Shown here in pieces: positions 24,886 to 32,978 of a stretch of 64,000 nt of DNA. Within the stretch, counting starts at the first letter, position 1, and each line of letters opens with the position of its first letter. Position numbers and translations under genes: made by a program. The DNA comes from JAGOLU01 sp037138475. GTDB taxonomy: Bacteria; Patescibacteriota; Microgenomatia; UBA1406; GWC2-37-13. The stretch spans positions 1 through 64,000 of the forward strand of contig JBAXII010000008.1 of NCBI GenBank assembly GCA_037138475.1, written 5' to 3'. The notes beneath the pieces were generated by a model. It ran no database searches. It saw only the letters and a list, made by a program, of their open reading frames with translations, and was not told the origin of the DNA.

Positions 24886-26238
24886 TCATTTGCTATAAAT
24901 TTTTTTTAGTACCTCAATCCCCTTCCAAAACGTCCCTTCATCAAAGTTCTCGTTTGGCGCGTGAATGCAGTCATCGGGGAGTGTGAATCCGGTGAGAATC
25001 ACCGGTTTACCAAACAAGTTTTGTAATATCCCCGCCACCGGGATCGATCCTCCTGACCTATTGTAGATGGTGGGATGTCCAAAAACGTTTTCGAGCGCTT
25101 GTGAGGTGTGTGTCGCCCACTCACTCTGGATATCGGTGATAAATGCAGGCTCGGCACTCAGCACCTTTAGATCCCATTTGATCCCTGTGGGTATGAGGTG
25201 GTCGAGAAATGATCGGAAGGACTGCTCCACCTTGGCTGGATCTTGACCCGGGACCAGCCGAAAAGAGATCTTAGCAGTGGCCTCACGAGGGATCACTGTC
25301 TTTGCTCCCGGGCCCACATAGCCGACCTCGATACCATGCACATCGCATGAGGGAAGGATTTTGGAGAGAAGCGTGCGTGGGATCCTAGATCCTTCGTCAT
25401 GCTCAGGGTGACGGTGGTCACTGGGGGGCAGCGCAAACTGTCCTGATTCGTGACGCACAAGCTCATCTTCTTCTACTATTTTCAAAAGCTGTTCGTACTC
25501 GATCTCGTTGGGATAGATGATGTCATCATAAAACCCAGGGATGAGTACGTGGCCTGTCGCACTGTCTTTGATATCGCCTACGATTTCACAGATGAGATTT
25601 GCAGCATTATAAACTCGATTTCCATACACTCCAGAGTGGAGATCGCGGGTGCCTGTCGTGATAGAAAGCTCGGTATAGAGCAAGCCCCTGAGCCCCGTAT
25701 AGATTTGTGGGGTATCAGCATCATGCATGCCGGTATCTGTGACATACCATACATCGACCGAAGAAAGATCTACCACAGTGACTTGAGCCAAATAGTCAGC
25801 GAGATGAGCACTCCCCACCTCTTCCTCACCCTCAAAGAGAAATACGATATTTGCACGAAGCTTTTTTTCATCGATAAGTGCTCTGATAGCGGTGAGATTT
25901 TGGATCACGTGACCCTTATTATCAGCGACACCACGGCCAACGAATTTGGCATTTTTGATGGTCAAGGTAAAAGGGTCAGCGTCCCACTCATCCACGGGAT
26001 CTGCAGGCTGCACATCGTAGTGACCATAGATACCGATGGTTTCAGTGGCACCCGCGACAGGAATAAGTCCACAGATGAGTTGATGTGTCAGCCCGATGAC
26101 CTGCACCTCAGCACCCAAGCCAGCGAGCTGCTTTTTCAAAAAATCTACGGCCTTTGCCATTTCGCTCGACCGAGCAGGATCAGAGGAAACGGATTGGATT
26201 TTGACAAAATCTGCGAGAGTTTGGATCGTGGTATCCAT
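24886..26238 (-). CDS. M20-family dipeptidase/carboxypeptidase with repeat-derived segment
   Basis: A 450-residue zinc peptidase. Motifs: GIYGHYDVQPADPVDEWDADPF (metal ligands), GRGVADNKGHVIQNLTA, FLFEGEEEVGSAHL (catalytic Glu), YVTDTGMHDADTPQIYTGLRG, the dimerisation domain with GPGAKTVIPREATAKISFR, and NRSGGSIPVAGILQN. It cleaves C-terminal residues of di- or short peptides, useful for a host-dependent amino-acid scavenger. Between ALPPSD and TLLSKILP the protein reads HRHPEHDEGSRIPR, which is encoded by a copy of a dispersed palindromic repeat (bases 25381-25417). Confidence 0.92.
   Translation of the reverse strand: MDTTIQTLADFVKIQSVSSDPARSSEMAKAVDFLKKQLAGLGAEVQVIGLTHQLICGLIPVAGATETIGIYGHYDVQPADPVDEWDADPFTLTIKNAKFVGRGVADNKGHVIQNLTAIRALIDEKKLRANIVFLFEGEEEVGSAHLADYLAQVTVVDLSSVDVWYVTDTGMHDADTPQIYTGLRGLLYTELSITTGTRDLHSGVYGNRVYNAANLICEIVGDIKDSATGHVLIPGFYDDIIYPNEIEYEQLLKIVEEDELVRHESGQFALPPSDHRHPEHDEGSRIPRTLLSKILPSCDVHGIEVGYVGPGAKTVIPREATAKISFRLVPGQDPAKVEQSFRSFLDHLIPTGIKWDLKVLSAEPAFITDIQSEWATHTSQALENVFGHPTIYNRSGGSIPVAGILQNLFGKPVILTGFTLPDDCIHAPNENFDEGTFWKGIEVLKKIYSK
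25381..25417. repeat. Palindromic repeat copy inside the M20 peptidase gene
   Basis: GATCCTTCGTCATGCTCAGG followed by GTGAC: a GATC(C)...GTGAC hairpin-type repeat similar in ends to the intergenic copies. It is in frame and adds about a dozen polar, charged residues (HRHPEHDEGSRIPR). Confidence 0.6.
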
Positions 26239-26298
26239 GGGTCAGGTCACATCTCAATATAATTATTAACACAACATGCATGAGAAATCTGACACAAA

Positions 26299-26344
26299 GG
26301 GCCGTATACCAAAATAGGTGGATAGATTATTTTGGTACGAGCCC
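26299..26344 (-). terminator. Hairpin downstream of the glycoside hydrolase gene
   Basis: A long imperfect stem (GGGCcGTAtACCAAAATA pairing with TATTTTGGTACgaGCCC) right after the stop at 26345, followed on the minus strand by only a short TTT run. It may be a terminator or a 3'-end stabilising hairpin. Confidence 0.4.
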
Positions 26345-28081
26345 TTAGTTGGGAAGTAATAGTTTGACCTTTTCCCCGACTGAGAGGTTGTCCTTGCCCG
26401 AGCTGCTAAACAGTCCAATAGCATCAGCGAATGACAGTTTCCCATCACGATTGAAGTCAAGAGGGATCATTTTGTCAAAGGTGATCTTGTTTGTACCAGT
26501 GAGGATCGTGAATACTTGCTGACGAGGGAGATAGTAGGGCTTTAGCAAAACAGCACGGTACTGCTTGCCCGGCACGATATTTTTGATACCTTCGATGTAT
26601 CCTCCGCCCAGGACGATGCGCATATCCTTTTGGACGTACACTAATTTTTCATTTTCATCGTAGAGCTCAAACTGAAAATCATGAGCGGTACTCAAGCCCT
26701 TCACATAGAGGCTCGCTTGGATGGAAAGTGATGGCTGTTTGAAGATGTGTATCGCATGCGCTGCGGTCGCTACCACCTGTGCTGATCGTCTGCCCCACGC
26801 TAGACTGAGTGATCCATCAGACTCGTCAGATTTGCCGGTATAGATGGCTATGTTTCCCTTCCATGTTTGGAATGGTTTCAGATCTGGGATCTGGGACGAG
26901 TACAGTTGGAGGTCGAGTGGGTGGCCAGACGGTTGAACGAGACTAAACAAGTAGTCATCGGCAGTCCAGATCTGCTGACCTTCGTTTGTCAACGTCACGG
27001 GAAATTGGTAGACAGAATCCTCAACTAGAGTTTCTGGTATTTGGATAGACAGAGTGGCAGAGTCTATGATCGTCGGGGTGCCCGCGATTTTGGGCATGAG
27101 CTGGAGGGCGGTATATTGAGGATAGGGCTCTGCAGCATCACGAGAAAGAAATGAGAATTGCAAAAATGGCTCGCCTTGATAGTTCAGTACAAATGGTGTC
27201 ACCGCTTTGACTCGCGTATCGGCGAGCCAGAGATCGCGAAATGCTGCGGTGTAATAGGAGGAGACTGTAGGTTGGCCGAGTTTATACACATCCCACCCTG
27301 TCTCGGTGATCATGACGGGGTACTCGCGCCCAAAAAATTCGCTATACCACCCTATCTCGTGCGTATATCCGCGGATCGAGTTGCGCGCCGTGTCATAGGG
27401 GCTCCCTCGAAATCCTGGATTGGGATAGGAGTGAGATGAGATGAGATCTATATAGTCACTACATTTTTTCTGCTTTTGAGAAAGGGCAGTGCAGAATGAT
27501 TTCGATGACTCACTCAAGTACTGATAGGCATCATAGTAGTTTGGGGGTGCCTGAGGAGCAGCGAGGTCAAATCCTGCAAGCATAATCCGAAAATCTTCTG
27601 ACTTTTGTTTGAGCTTGAATGCAAATTCAGCGGCAACTTTGCCGTACGCCACTGGGTCAGTCGCACCTCCCCACTCAGCAGCGTGATTGGGTTCGTTAAA
27701 AAGGATGATGTAGCGATCTTTGACAATCCAATTCAGTGTTGAGAGAAAGTTAACCCAGCCATCGACATCATCAATCTGTGGGATCCTCCAATGCTCCCCT
27801 TCTGCTTTTGTGGCGATACGTATAATGGGAATGAGTTTTTTTTCCCGCAGTTTTTCAAATATCCCTTGCCAGTAGCTCACATCACGGTTATTTTCTTGGA
27901 TGACAAGGGTGACATAGCCATATGATCCCCCGGCACTGTTCACCAAATCTGCTGCTTTTTGAATATCCTCATCACTCGTCACTGCTAAGTGAATTCCAAA
28001 CTTGTTATTTGCCTGTGCAGAGGTATGGGAGGGAAAAAGAAGCAAGGTCATCACCACAACAAAGATCATGATTATATACAT
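26345..28081 (-). CDS. Secreted glycoside hydrolase-like TIM-barrel protein with dockerin-like tail
   Basis: A 578-residue exported protein with signal peptide YIIMIFVVVMTLLLFPSHTSAQA. The N-terminal half looks like a clan GH-A barrel: acid/base Glu candidate in ILFNEPNHAAEWGG (the 'NEP' motif) and nucleophile candidate in VMITETGWDVY. A beta-sandwich middle follows, and the C-terminus has a Ca-binding dockerin-type loop LDFNRDGKLSFADAIGLF. The ATG at 28081 is chosen because it begins the signal peptide; the longer frame to 28198 runs through a palindromic repeat (LLDPRVRGDDG) and is not believed. Substrate unknown. Confidence 0.82.
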   Translation of the reverse strand: MYIIMIFVVVMTLLLFPSHTSAQANNKFGIHLAVTSDEDIQKAADLVNSAGGSYGYVTLVIQENNRDVSYWQGIFEKLREKKLIPIIRIATKAEGEHWRIPQIDDVDGWVNFLSTLNWIVKDRYIILFNEPNHAAEWGGATDPVAYGKVAAEFAFKLKQKSEDFRIMLAGFDLAAPQAPPNYYDAYQYLSESSKSFCTALSQKQKKCSDYIDLISSHSYPNPGFRGSPYDTARNSIRGYTHEIGWYSEFFGREYPVMITETGWDVYKLGQPTVSSYYTAAFRDLWLADTRVKAVTPFVLNYQGEPFLQFSFLSRDAAEPYPQYTALQLMPKIAGTPTIIDSATLSIQIPETLVEDSVYQFPVTLTNEGQQIWTADDYLFSLVQPSGHPLDLQLYSSQIPDLKPFQTWKGNIAIYTGKSDESDGSLSLAWGRRSAQVVATAAHAIHIFKQPSLSIQASLYVKGLSTAHDFQFELYDENEKLVYVQKDMRIVLGGGYIEGIKNIVPGKQYRAVLLKPYYLPRQQVFTILTGTNKITFDKMIPLDFNRDGKLSFADAIGLFSSSGKDNLSVGEKVKLLLPN

Positions 28082-28108
28082 AGTCCTCTCTCTTGCTCCA
28101 TGATTGCC

Positions 28109-28136
28109 GTCATCCCCGCGTACGCGGGGATCCAAT
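28109..28136. repeat. Palindromic REP-like repeat
   Basis: Perfect palindrome ATCCCCGCGTACGCGGGGAT (28112-28131) flanked by GTC and CCAAT, immediately upstream of the glycoside hydrolase start. Confidence 0.8.
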
Positions 28137-28213
28137 AGAAACACTCTAAAGTGATTTGTGCGCGTACTCAAAAGGTGATTCATACTATCTGTATGCATTT
28201 TACTTCAAGAACG

Positions 28214-28219
28214 TATAAT
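28214..28219 (+). promoter_or_regulatory. -10 box that decides the DUF4230 gene start
   Basis: TATAAT overlaps an in-frame ATG at 28218, so that ATG cannot be in the transcript. The next in-frame ATG, at 28230, lies 10 bases downstream of the box. Confidence 0.6.
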
Positions 28220-28229
28220 GTGGTCATCT

Positions 28230-28838
28230 ATGTCGGCACTAAAACAAATCAAGCTGCTCGCATTCCTCCTCCTGGTTTTGGCAGCGGGATATGGCTGCTA
28301 CACGCTATACCAGTCGACTGTACCTGCGTCTCGTTTCAGCGAGAAGCCCACCCCCGATGCAGTACTCAAAAGCGTGAGATCCCTCGCACGCCTCGAGACG
28401 GTCACCTATACGGTAGAAAAAATCATTGACATATCCTCCACTGCCCCACAAGGTGCCATAAAAGACTTCCTCTTTGGGGACAAGCTCCTCCTGATCGCCA
28501 CCGGTGATGTGGTCGCGGGCATCGATCTAGAGCGTATAAACCAAAGCGATATCGTGGTATCAGGTGATCAAGTCTCAGTCAGACTCCCTCCTGCTGAGAT
28601 ATTTAGCGTGGGGCTCAATGAGCCACAGACACGAGTGTACGATCGCAAAACTGGTATCTTGAGTACGCCCCAAACTGACCTCGAGTCCGAGGCACGCAAA
28701 CGTGCTATCGTGCAGATCCGTGAATCAGCGTGTAACGGAGGAGTTTTGAAAAAGGCGACCGACCATGCAGTGACCCAGATCACGAGACTGATACCAAATA
28801 TCTCCCTCACCGTCACTGAGCCAACCATCTGCAAGTGA
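28230..28838 (+). CDS. DUF4230 family membrane-anchored protein
   Basis: A 202-residue protein with an N-terminal transmembrane helix (IKLLAFLLLVLAAGYGCYTLY) and an outside domain matching the DUF4230 pattern: SLARLETVTYTVEKIIDI, LLIATGDVVAGIDLERI, VRLPPAEIF and a C-terminal region AIVQIRESACNGGVLKKATDHAVTQI. The family has no known function. The start is set by the overlapping -10 box. The ABC exporter gene follows 36 bases later. Confidence 0.78.
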   Translation: MSALKQIKLLAFLLLVLAAGYGCYTLYQSTVPASRFSEKPTPDAVLKSVRSLARLETVTYTVEKIIDISSTAPQGAIKDFLFGDKLLLIATGDVVAGIDLERINQSDIVVSGDQVSVRLPPAEIFSVGLNEPQTRVYDRKTGILSTPQTDLESEARKRAIVQIRESACNGGVLKKATDHAVTQITRLIPNISLTVTEPTICK

Positions 28839-28860
28839 AAACTCGAGGAGCATATTTTGC

Positions 28861-28866
28861 TATACT
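28861..28866 (+). promoter_or_regulatory. -10 box of the ABC transporter gene
   Basis: TATACT ends 8 bases before the ATG at 28875. Confidence 0.5.
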
Positions 28867-28874
28867 CATCCTCG

Positions 28875-30650
28875 ATGGTTAAAGTGTTTACCTATGCCTT
28901 CAGAATACTGCGGATCATGTGGGATGCCGCAGGCTGGCTCGCAGTCCGAAATATTTTTTCAAAGGTCTACAAGAGTAGCCTCTTCCCTTTTTTGCAGGTA
29001 TTTATACTCTCACAGGTCATCGACCATATCCAGCTCCATAAAACCACTCAGTTGGGCGAACTTGCTCCCTACATCATCGTATATATAGGTGCCGCTATCG
29101 TCTATGGGTTGGTGACGACCAGTATGCAGCAATTTGTACTGGATGCGCGCGTCGAATCACACCTGGAGAAGATGATCATCACGAAGCTAAACTCTCTCGA
29201 CCCTCAGACATTTGAACAGGTTGCATTTCAGGAGCTACTCACACAAGTCGAGGGGTCAAAGGGGGCGCTCATGGCACAATCCGATCGAGTAATAGGATTT
29301 CTGGATGGCCTGATCAGGGCAGGTACTGCATCAGTTGTACTCCTCGGCTCAAATCCTCTCCTAGTACTGCTCATACTCGTCTCCAGCTACCCCACTTTTC
29401 ACCTGGGCAATGTCTCTCGAGATAAGCTCTGGCCATTTCTTTCCACTCGATGGAGCTCAGTCCAGCGCATATCTCAGTATGTCAAAGGGCTTCTCTCTCA
29501 AGATGGCACTTCCAAAGAATCAGTGATATTTGGCACTGGCCCTGTGCTTTTGAAAAAGACTTCAGAGGCGCAAGGATCATTTTTTAGAGATTTTAGTAAA
29601 GAATATGATCCCTTTGTGGCCAAAGTCGCCGCTGCAAATCTCATAGAGATGGCAGCGAGCATCTACGCGCAGTACTTCCAGCTTCGATCACTCATGGATG
29701 GGGCAGTGGGTTTGGGCAAATTTACCCTCCAATTCCAGCAAACACTGCGCCTCTCTTCGGGGACACACATGCTATATGAGCAGTACTCGAGCATGCTCAT
29801 GCGGATCAAGACTATAGAGCGGTTTTACGAGTTTATGGACTATCGCCCCACCATCACCTCCCCTCTGCGACCGGACGCCATACCCTCACTGCCCAACCCC
29901 GCCACCATCGAGTTTGTAAATGTGACTTTCCGGTATCCAGGCACAGACCGGGATATACTCAAAAACTTCAACGCCATCATACGGAGTGGAGAAAAGATTG
30001 CTCTCGTAGGTGAAAATGGAGCGGGAAAAACCACCCTTATCAAACTCATTTTGCGATTTTATGATGTAACCGAGGGCGAGGTGCGTATCAATGGTATACA
30101 CATCGCAAAAATCAATCTAAGGCACTGGCATCACCTCGTAGGCGCGCTCTTTCAGGACTTTATAAAGTATCAGTTCACCCTAAAGGAAAATGTCCAGTTC
30201 GGAAATCTCAAGCTAAAAAATGATAAAAAGCTCATTCTGAGCGCGCTCGCCAAGTCTGGCGCAAAACCCTTTGTCTCAGTACTCCCTGAGGGGGTAGACC
30301 AGATGGTGGGAAAGATGTTTGCAAAGGGAGTCGATTTATCGGGAGGTCAGTGGCAAAAGCTCGCACTTGCGCGAGCCTTCTTTCGTGATGCTCCCCTACT
30401 CATACTCGATGAACCAACCAGCTCCATCGACGCAAAGGCTGAGTATGAGATCTTTGAAAACGTCCAAAAACTTCAAAAGGGTAAGACGGTGATCATCATA
30501 TCTCATAGATTTTCGACAGTGAGAAATGCCGACCGTATCCTCGTCCTCCACCAGGGACGTATCATCGAGGAGGGTAGTCATGAACAGCTCATGACAAAGC
30601 GGGGACACTATGCCGAGCTCTTCGAAATCCAGGCGAAGGGGTATAAGTGA
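28875..30650 (+). CDS. ABC exporter, fused permease and ATPase
   Basis: A 591-residue half-transporter. The N-terminal membrane domain is divergent (helices near VFILSQVIDHIQ, IIVYIGAAIVYGLV and SVVLLGSNPLLVLLILVSS). The ATPase has Walker A GENGAGKTTLIK, Q-loop GALFQDFIKYQFT, signature VDLSGGQWQKLALARAF, Walker B PLLILDEPTSSID and H-loop IIISHRFSTV. It would work as a homodimer because no second half-transporter is adjacent. Substrate (lipid, peptide or drug) cannot be told. Confidence 0.92.
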   Translation: MVKVFTYAFRILRIMWDAAGWLAVRNIFSKVYKSSLFPFLQVFILSQVIDHIQLHKTTQLGELAPYIIVYIGAAIVYGLVTTSMQQFVLDARVESHLEKMIITKLNSLDPQTFEQVAFQELLTQVEGSKGALMAQSDRVIGFLDGLIRAGTASVVLLGSNPLLVLLILVSSYPTFHLGNVSRDKLWPFLSTRWSSVQRISQYVKGLLSQDGTSKESVIFGTGPVLLKKTSEAQGSFFRDFSKEYDPFVAKVAAANLIEMAASIYAQYFQLRSLMDGAVGLGKFTLQFQQTLRLSSGTHMLYEQYSSMLMRIKTIERFYEFMDYRPTITSPLRPDAIPSLPNPATIEFVNVTFRYPGTDRDILKNFNAIIRSGEKIALVGENGAGKTTLIKLILRFYDVTEGEVRINGIHIAKINLRHWHHLVGALFQDFIKYQFTLKENVQFGNLKLKNDKKLILSALAKSGAKPFVSVLPEGVDQMVGKMFAKGVDLSGGQWQKLALARAFFRDAPLLILDEPTSSIDAKAEYEIFENVQKLQKGKTVIIISHRFSTVRNADRILVLHQGRIIEEGSHEQLMTKRGHYAELFEIQAKGYK

Positions 30651-30664
30651 TCGTGTGGTGATCC

Positions 30665-31885
30665 TCATCTACCTCTTCGCCTCGCTGGGGTAGGTACTCG
30701 TCGTTTTTCCCGCAATGCAACATGAAACATATCTATGACTTTCGATGGAGTACTCCTGTGGGACGAGAGGGTCCTACACTTTGGATCAAAAAATATAAAT
30801 GTTAAGTATGAATCTCCCGGCTTCACCTGTGCAAGCTCCGCCCACAAGTCTCCCTGCCTCTGTCTCACGCTCATACCAGAGGGGAGCTCAGTCCGATTTC
30901 TATTTTGGAAATGTATCTCATCGTCTATGCCTTTTATAAATATTGAGATGTGCTCTGCTCCATTTGTGGGAAATAGGAGTATGTTCGCTCTATCCAGAAT
31001 GATGCCACAGGTGTGACCTGCAGTCACAAATCCCTTATTGAGGATGTCAAGGCCTGGAAAGTTTCTCTTCTCTGTGTGCAGTGGATAGCCCGTCGCTCCA
31101 GGCCAATAGCTATGAGCTGGATAAAAGATCCTATGTATACCAGTTTCTTCGTCAGAGTACAAAACGGGGACTTTATGATAGGGCTTTTCTGCATCTGCAT
31201 TAGTGTGATTCCATAATGCATCTACAGCGTCTGGCAAATCCCCGATATTTACAGCTATACCATGGTTCTCAAAAAGCGTTCCTTGCCCGCCATGCTCGAT
31301 TTTACTCATTTGTATCCTTTCTTCATGCCCAGGACGCAGAGGGGATGAGGATAGAGATGACTTCGAGCTTGGTTGCTTTGACACTAGGAGTCCTTCTCCA
31401 AGATCTGTATTGAGCTTCCATTGCCAAGTGCTAGTTTTTTTTGGTGTTTTTGACTTTGTGACGGGTGGCTCAACTTTAGCTCGTGACCGACTATCTCTTC
31501 CCATATCAAATATGGTTATCTGGGACAGACTTTGAGGGAGTTCCTCCTGAGGGGGAGAGTGGTGTTTAATAGTAGGTTTGTTGGGAGGTGGAGTGGTAAA
31601 GGTCACATACATGGCCTCTTTCTCTCCCAAGCCTAAGACCCGTATTTTTTTTGGGAAAGCTGTATCCTCTGCATAAGTCGGCCGCACAAGTGTGCCGGCT
31701 GAACATGGATAAATAAGATGTGTTCTAATTAAGAGACCATTGAAGGGATTGTCAACTATAAGATAAGGATCAGGAGCATCAGGATCAACAAATGATACTC
31801 CTGAACCAGTTGTTACACGTACGATCGTTGGGTGCAGAGACTCTGGAGCTAGGGTAGGATGAAGTGTAGGTGCTTCTCGCTTCAT
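30665..31885 (-). CDS. Unknown soluble protein with Pro/Ser/Lys-rich linker
   Basis: About 406 residues with no membrane segment. The first ~110 residues form one predicted domain, a basic Pro/Ser-rich linker follows (PPVTKSKTPKKTSTWQW), and then a ~190-residue domain with many aromatic residues (GIHRIFYPAHSYWPGATGYP, GAEHISIFIKGIDDEIHFQN). The tail is strongly basic (RVPTPARRRGR). Family not recognised. The start is uncertain: ATG at 31885, or a TTG at 31918 only 12 bases downstream of the tRNA-Pro gene on the same strand. Confidence 0.65.
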   Translation of the reverse strand: MKREAPTLHPTLAPESLHPTIVRVTTGSGVSFVDPDAPDPYLIVDNPFNGLLIRTHLIYPCSAGTLVRPTYAEDTAFPKKIRVLGLGEKEAMYVTFTTPPPNKPTIKHHSPPQEELPQSLSQITIFDMGRDSRSRAKVEPPVTKSKTPKKTSTWQWKLNTDLGEGLLVSKQPSSKSSLSSSPLRPGHEERIQMSKIEHGGQGTLFENHGIAVNIGDLPDAVDALWNHTNADAEKPYHKVPVLYSDEETGIHRIFYPAHSYWPGATGYPLHTEKRNFPGLDILNKGFVTAGHTCGIILDRANILLFPTNGAEHISIFIKGIDDEIHFQNRNRTELPSGMSVRQRQGDLWAELAQVKPGDSYLTFIFFDPKCRTLSSHRSTPSKVIDMFHVALREKRRVPTPARRRGR

Positions 31886-31930
31886 ATGATATAAATCATG
31901 TGATTCGTGCTCCAGCAAATACTGTTTGTG

Positions 31931-32003
31931 TCGGGATAGCGGGACTTGAACCCACGGTCTCTGGACCCCCAGCCCAGCGTTTTACCATCTAAACTATATC
32001 CCG
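31931..32003 (-). tRNA. tRNA-Pro, anticodon GGG
   Basis: Folds as a full cloverleaf on the minus strand: acceptor CGGGATA/TATCCCG, D stem GTTT/AAAC, anticodon stem CTGGG/TCCAG with loop CTGGGGG (anticodon GGG), T stem GTGGG/CCCGC with TTCAAGT loop and discriminator A. The encoded 3' end is followed by CA, so CCA is not fully encoded. Confidence 0.93.
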
Positions 32004-32118
32004 ATTCGATCTAAGTCTACCTGTACTCAGTCTATCAACTGCGTTTTACCATCCTCCGGGCGTAGTCCGCCCTACGGACGGAGCCTAAACTATATCCCGA
32101 TTCGATCTAAATCTACCT
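31977..32118. repeat. Tandem duplication of the tRNA-Pro 5' part, second copy with a 32-base hairpin insert
   Basis: Bases 31977-32022 (tRNA 5' half plus upstream flank) recur at 32041-32118 with one substitution. The second copy is split by 32 bases (32054-32085) that form a hairpin (CTCCGGGCGTAG...CTACGGACGGAG). In tRNA coordinates the insert lies in the D-loop. The second copy has no anticodon arm, so it is a tRNA fragment, not a gene. Confidence 0.85.
32054..32085 (-). repeat. Hairpin repeat (element T), copy 1
   Basis: Read on the minus strand it is GGCTCCGTCCGTAGGGCGGA followed by CTACGCCCGGAG. A near-identical element on the plus strand lies at 45771-45798, so this is a dispersed element that inserted into the tRNA fragment. 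Confidence 0.65.
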
Positions 32119-32231
32119 ATATTGAACTAGCTTCAGGAAATCATTTTGCATTTTACCTTTTGCATTTTGAATTCAAAAACATCCCGAATTTGCGAAAAAT
32201 ATAAGATATTATATACTGTCTCCCTCAGAAT

Positions 32232-32957
32232 ATGAGCACCGACAACCGTCGACCTACTCTTCTTTTTATATTTGCCCATCCTGACGATGATGCATTTGGC
32301 CCTTCTGGGTCGCTTGCAAAACTATCCCAGACTCACGATGTGTACTTCTTATGTGCTACCAAAGGTGAGGGTGGTGAAAATCACACTGATGATAAGGGCA
32401 CACAGCTCACCATGCTTCGTTCTGCAGAGGTAATTGCATCTTGCAAAACAGTTGGGGCAAAAGGTGTACACTTTCTTGGATTCATTGATGGGAGCCTTTG
32501 TAACAGTCTATATCATCAGATCGCCGATGCGGTCCAAGTATATGTTGACAAGTACCAACCATCTATCCTCATGTCTTGGGAGCCACGTGGCATAACAGGA
32601 CATATAGATCATATAGTGATGTCTATGGTGACACACTATGTCTATCACCGATCGCCATGCGTGAAAAAACTCATGCTTTTTTGCAAAAGTGAGAGTCAGA
32701 CTCGTGATTTTATGAATGACTACTTTATTTACCGCCCCCCTGGCTATCCACGCGACGAGATCGACGAGGTGATTGAGGTGTCTGATGTCTGGGAGACAAA
32801 GATTTTAGCCATGCAGTGTCATAAGACGCAAATCGGGGATATGCAAAAGGTACTCAAGCGTCCCCCTGTCATGCTCATGGAAGAGTGCTTCTTGACAGAA
32901 GAAAAAGGTGAAAAAATAAAGTCATCTCGCCTCAGCCGCGCTTTGCATCAGAAGTGA
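32232..32957 (+). CDS. PIG-L (LmbE-like) family deacetylase
   Basis: A 241-residue zinc-dependent N-acetylglucosaminyl deacetylase-type protein. Motifs: LLFIFAHPDDDAFGPSGSL (AHPDDD metal/catalytic site), LCATKGEGGEN and GHIDHIVMS (third zinc ligand). Substrates in the family range from GlcNAc-lipids to sugar-thiol precursors. A TATACT box (32212-32217) ends 14 bases before the ATG. The next gene encodes a PIG-V-like mannosyltransferase 21 bases downstream, suggesting a shared glycolipid pathway (inference). Confidence 0.9.
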   Translation: MSTDNRRPTLLFIFAHPDDDAFGPSGSLAKLSQTHDVYFLCATKGEGGENHTDDKGTQLTMLRSAEVIASCKTVGAKGVHFLGFIDGSLCNSLYHQIADAVQVYVDKYQPSILMSWEPRGITGHIDHIVMSMVTHYVYHRSPCVKKLMLFCKSESQTRDFMNDYFIYRPPGYPRDEIDEVIEVSDVWETKILAMQCHKTQIGDMQKVLKRPPVMLMEECFLTEEKGEKIKSSRLSRALHQK

Positions 32958-32978
32958 AGTGCTACAATAGATCTACCT

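Noticed and set aside
25450..26262. 270-codon open frame antisense to the M20 peptidase
   Set aside because: The opposite strand has clear peptidase motifs; this frame shows no domain and is a shadow.
28082..28198. N-terminal extension of the glycoside hydrolase to 28198
   Set aside because: It is made of translated palindromic repeat (LLDPRVRGDDG) and would bury the signal peptide.
32041..32118. Second tRNA gene
   Set aside because: Only the 5' acceptor strand and D-arm are present, with an insert in the D-loop; no anticodon or T arm.
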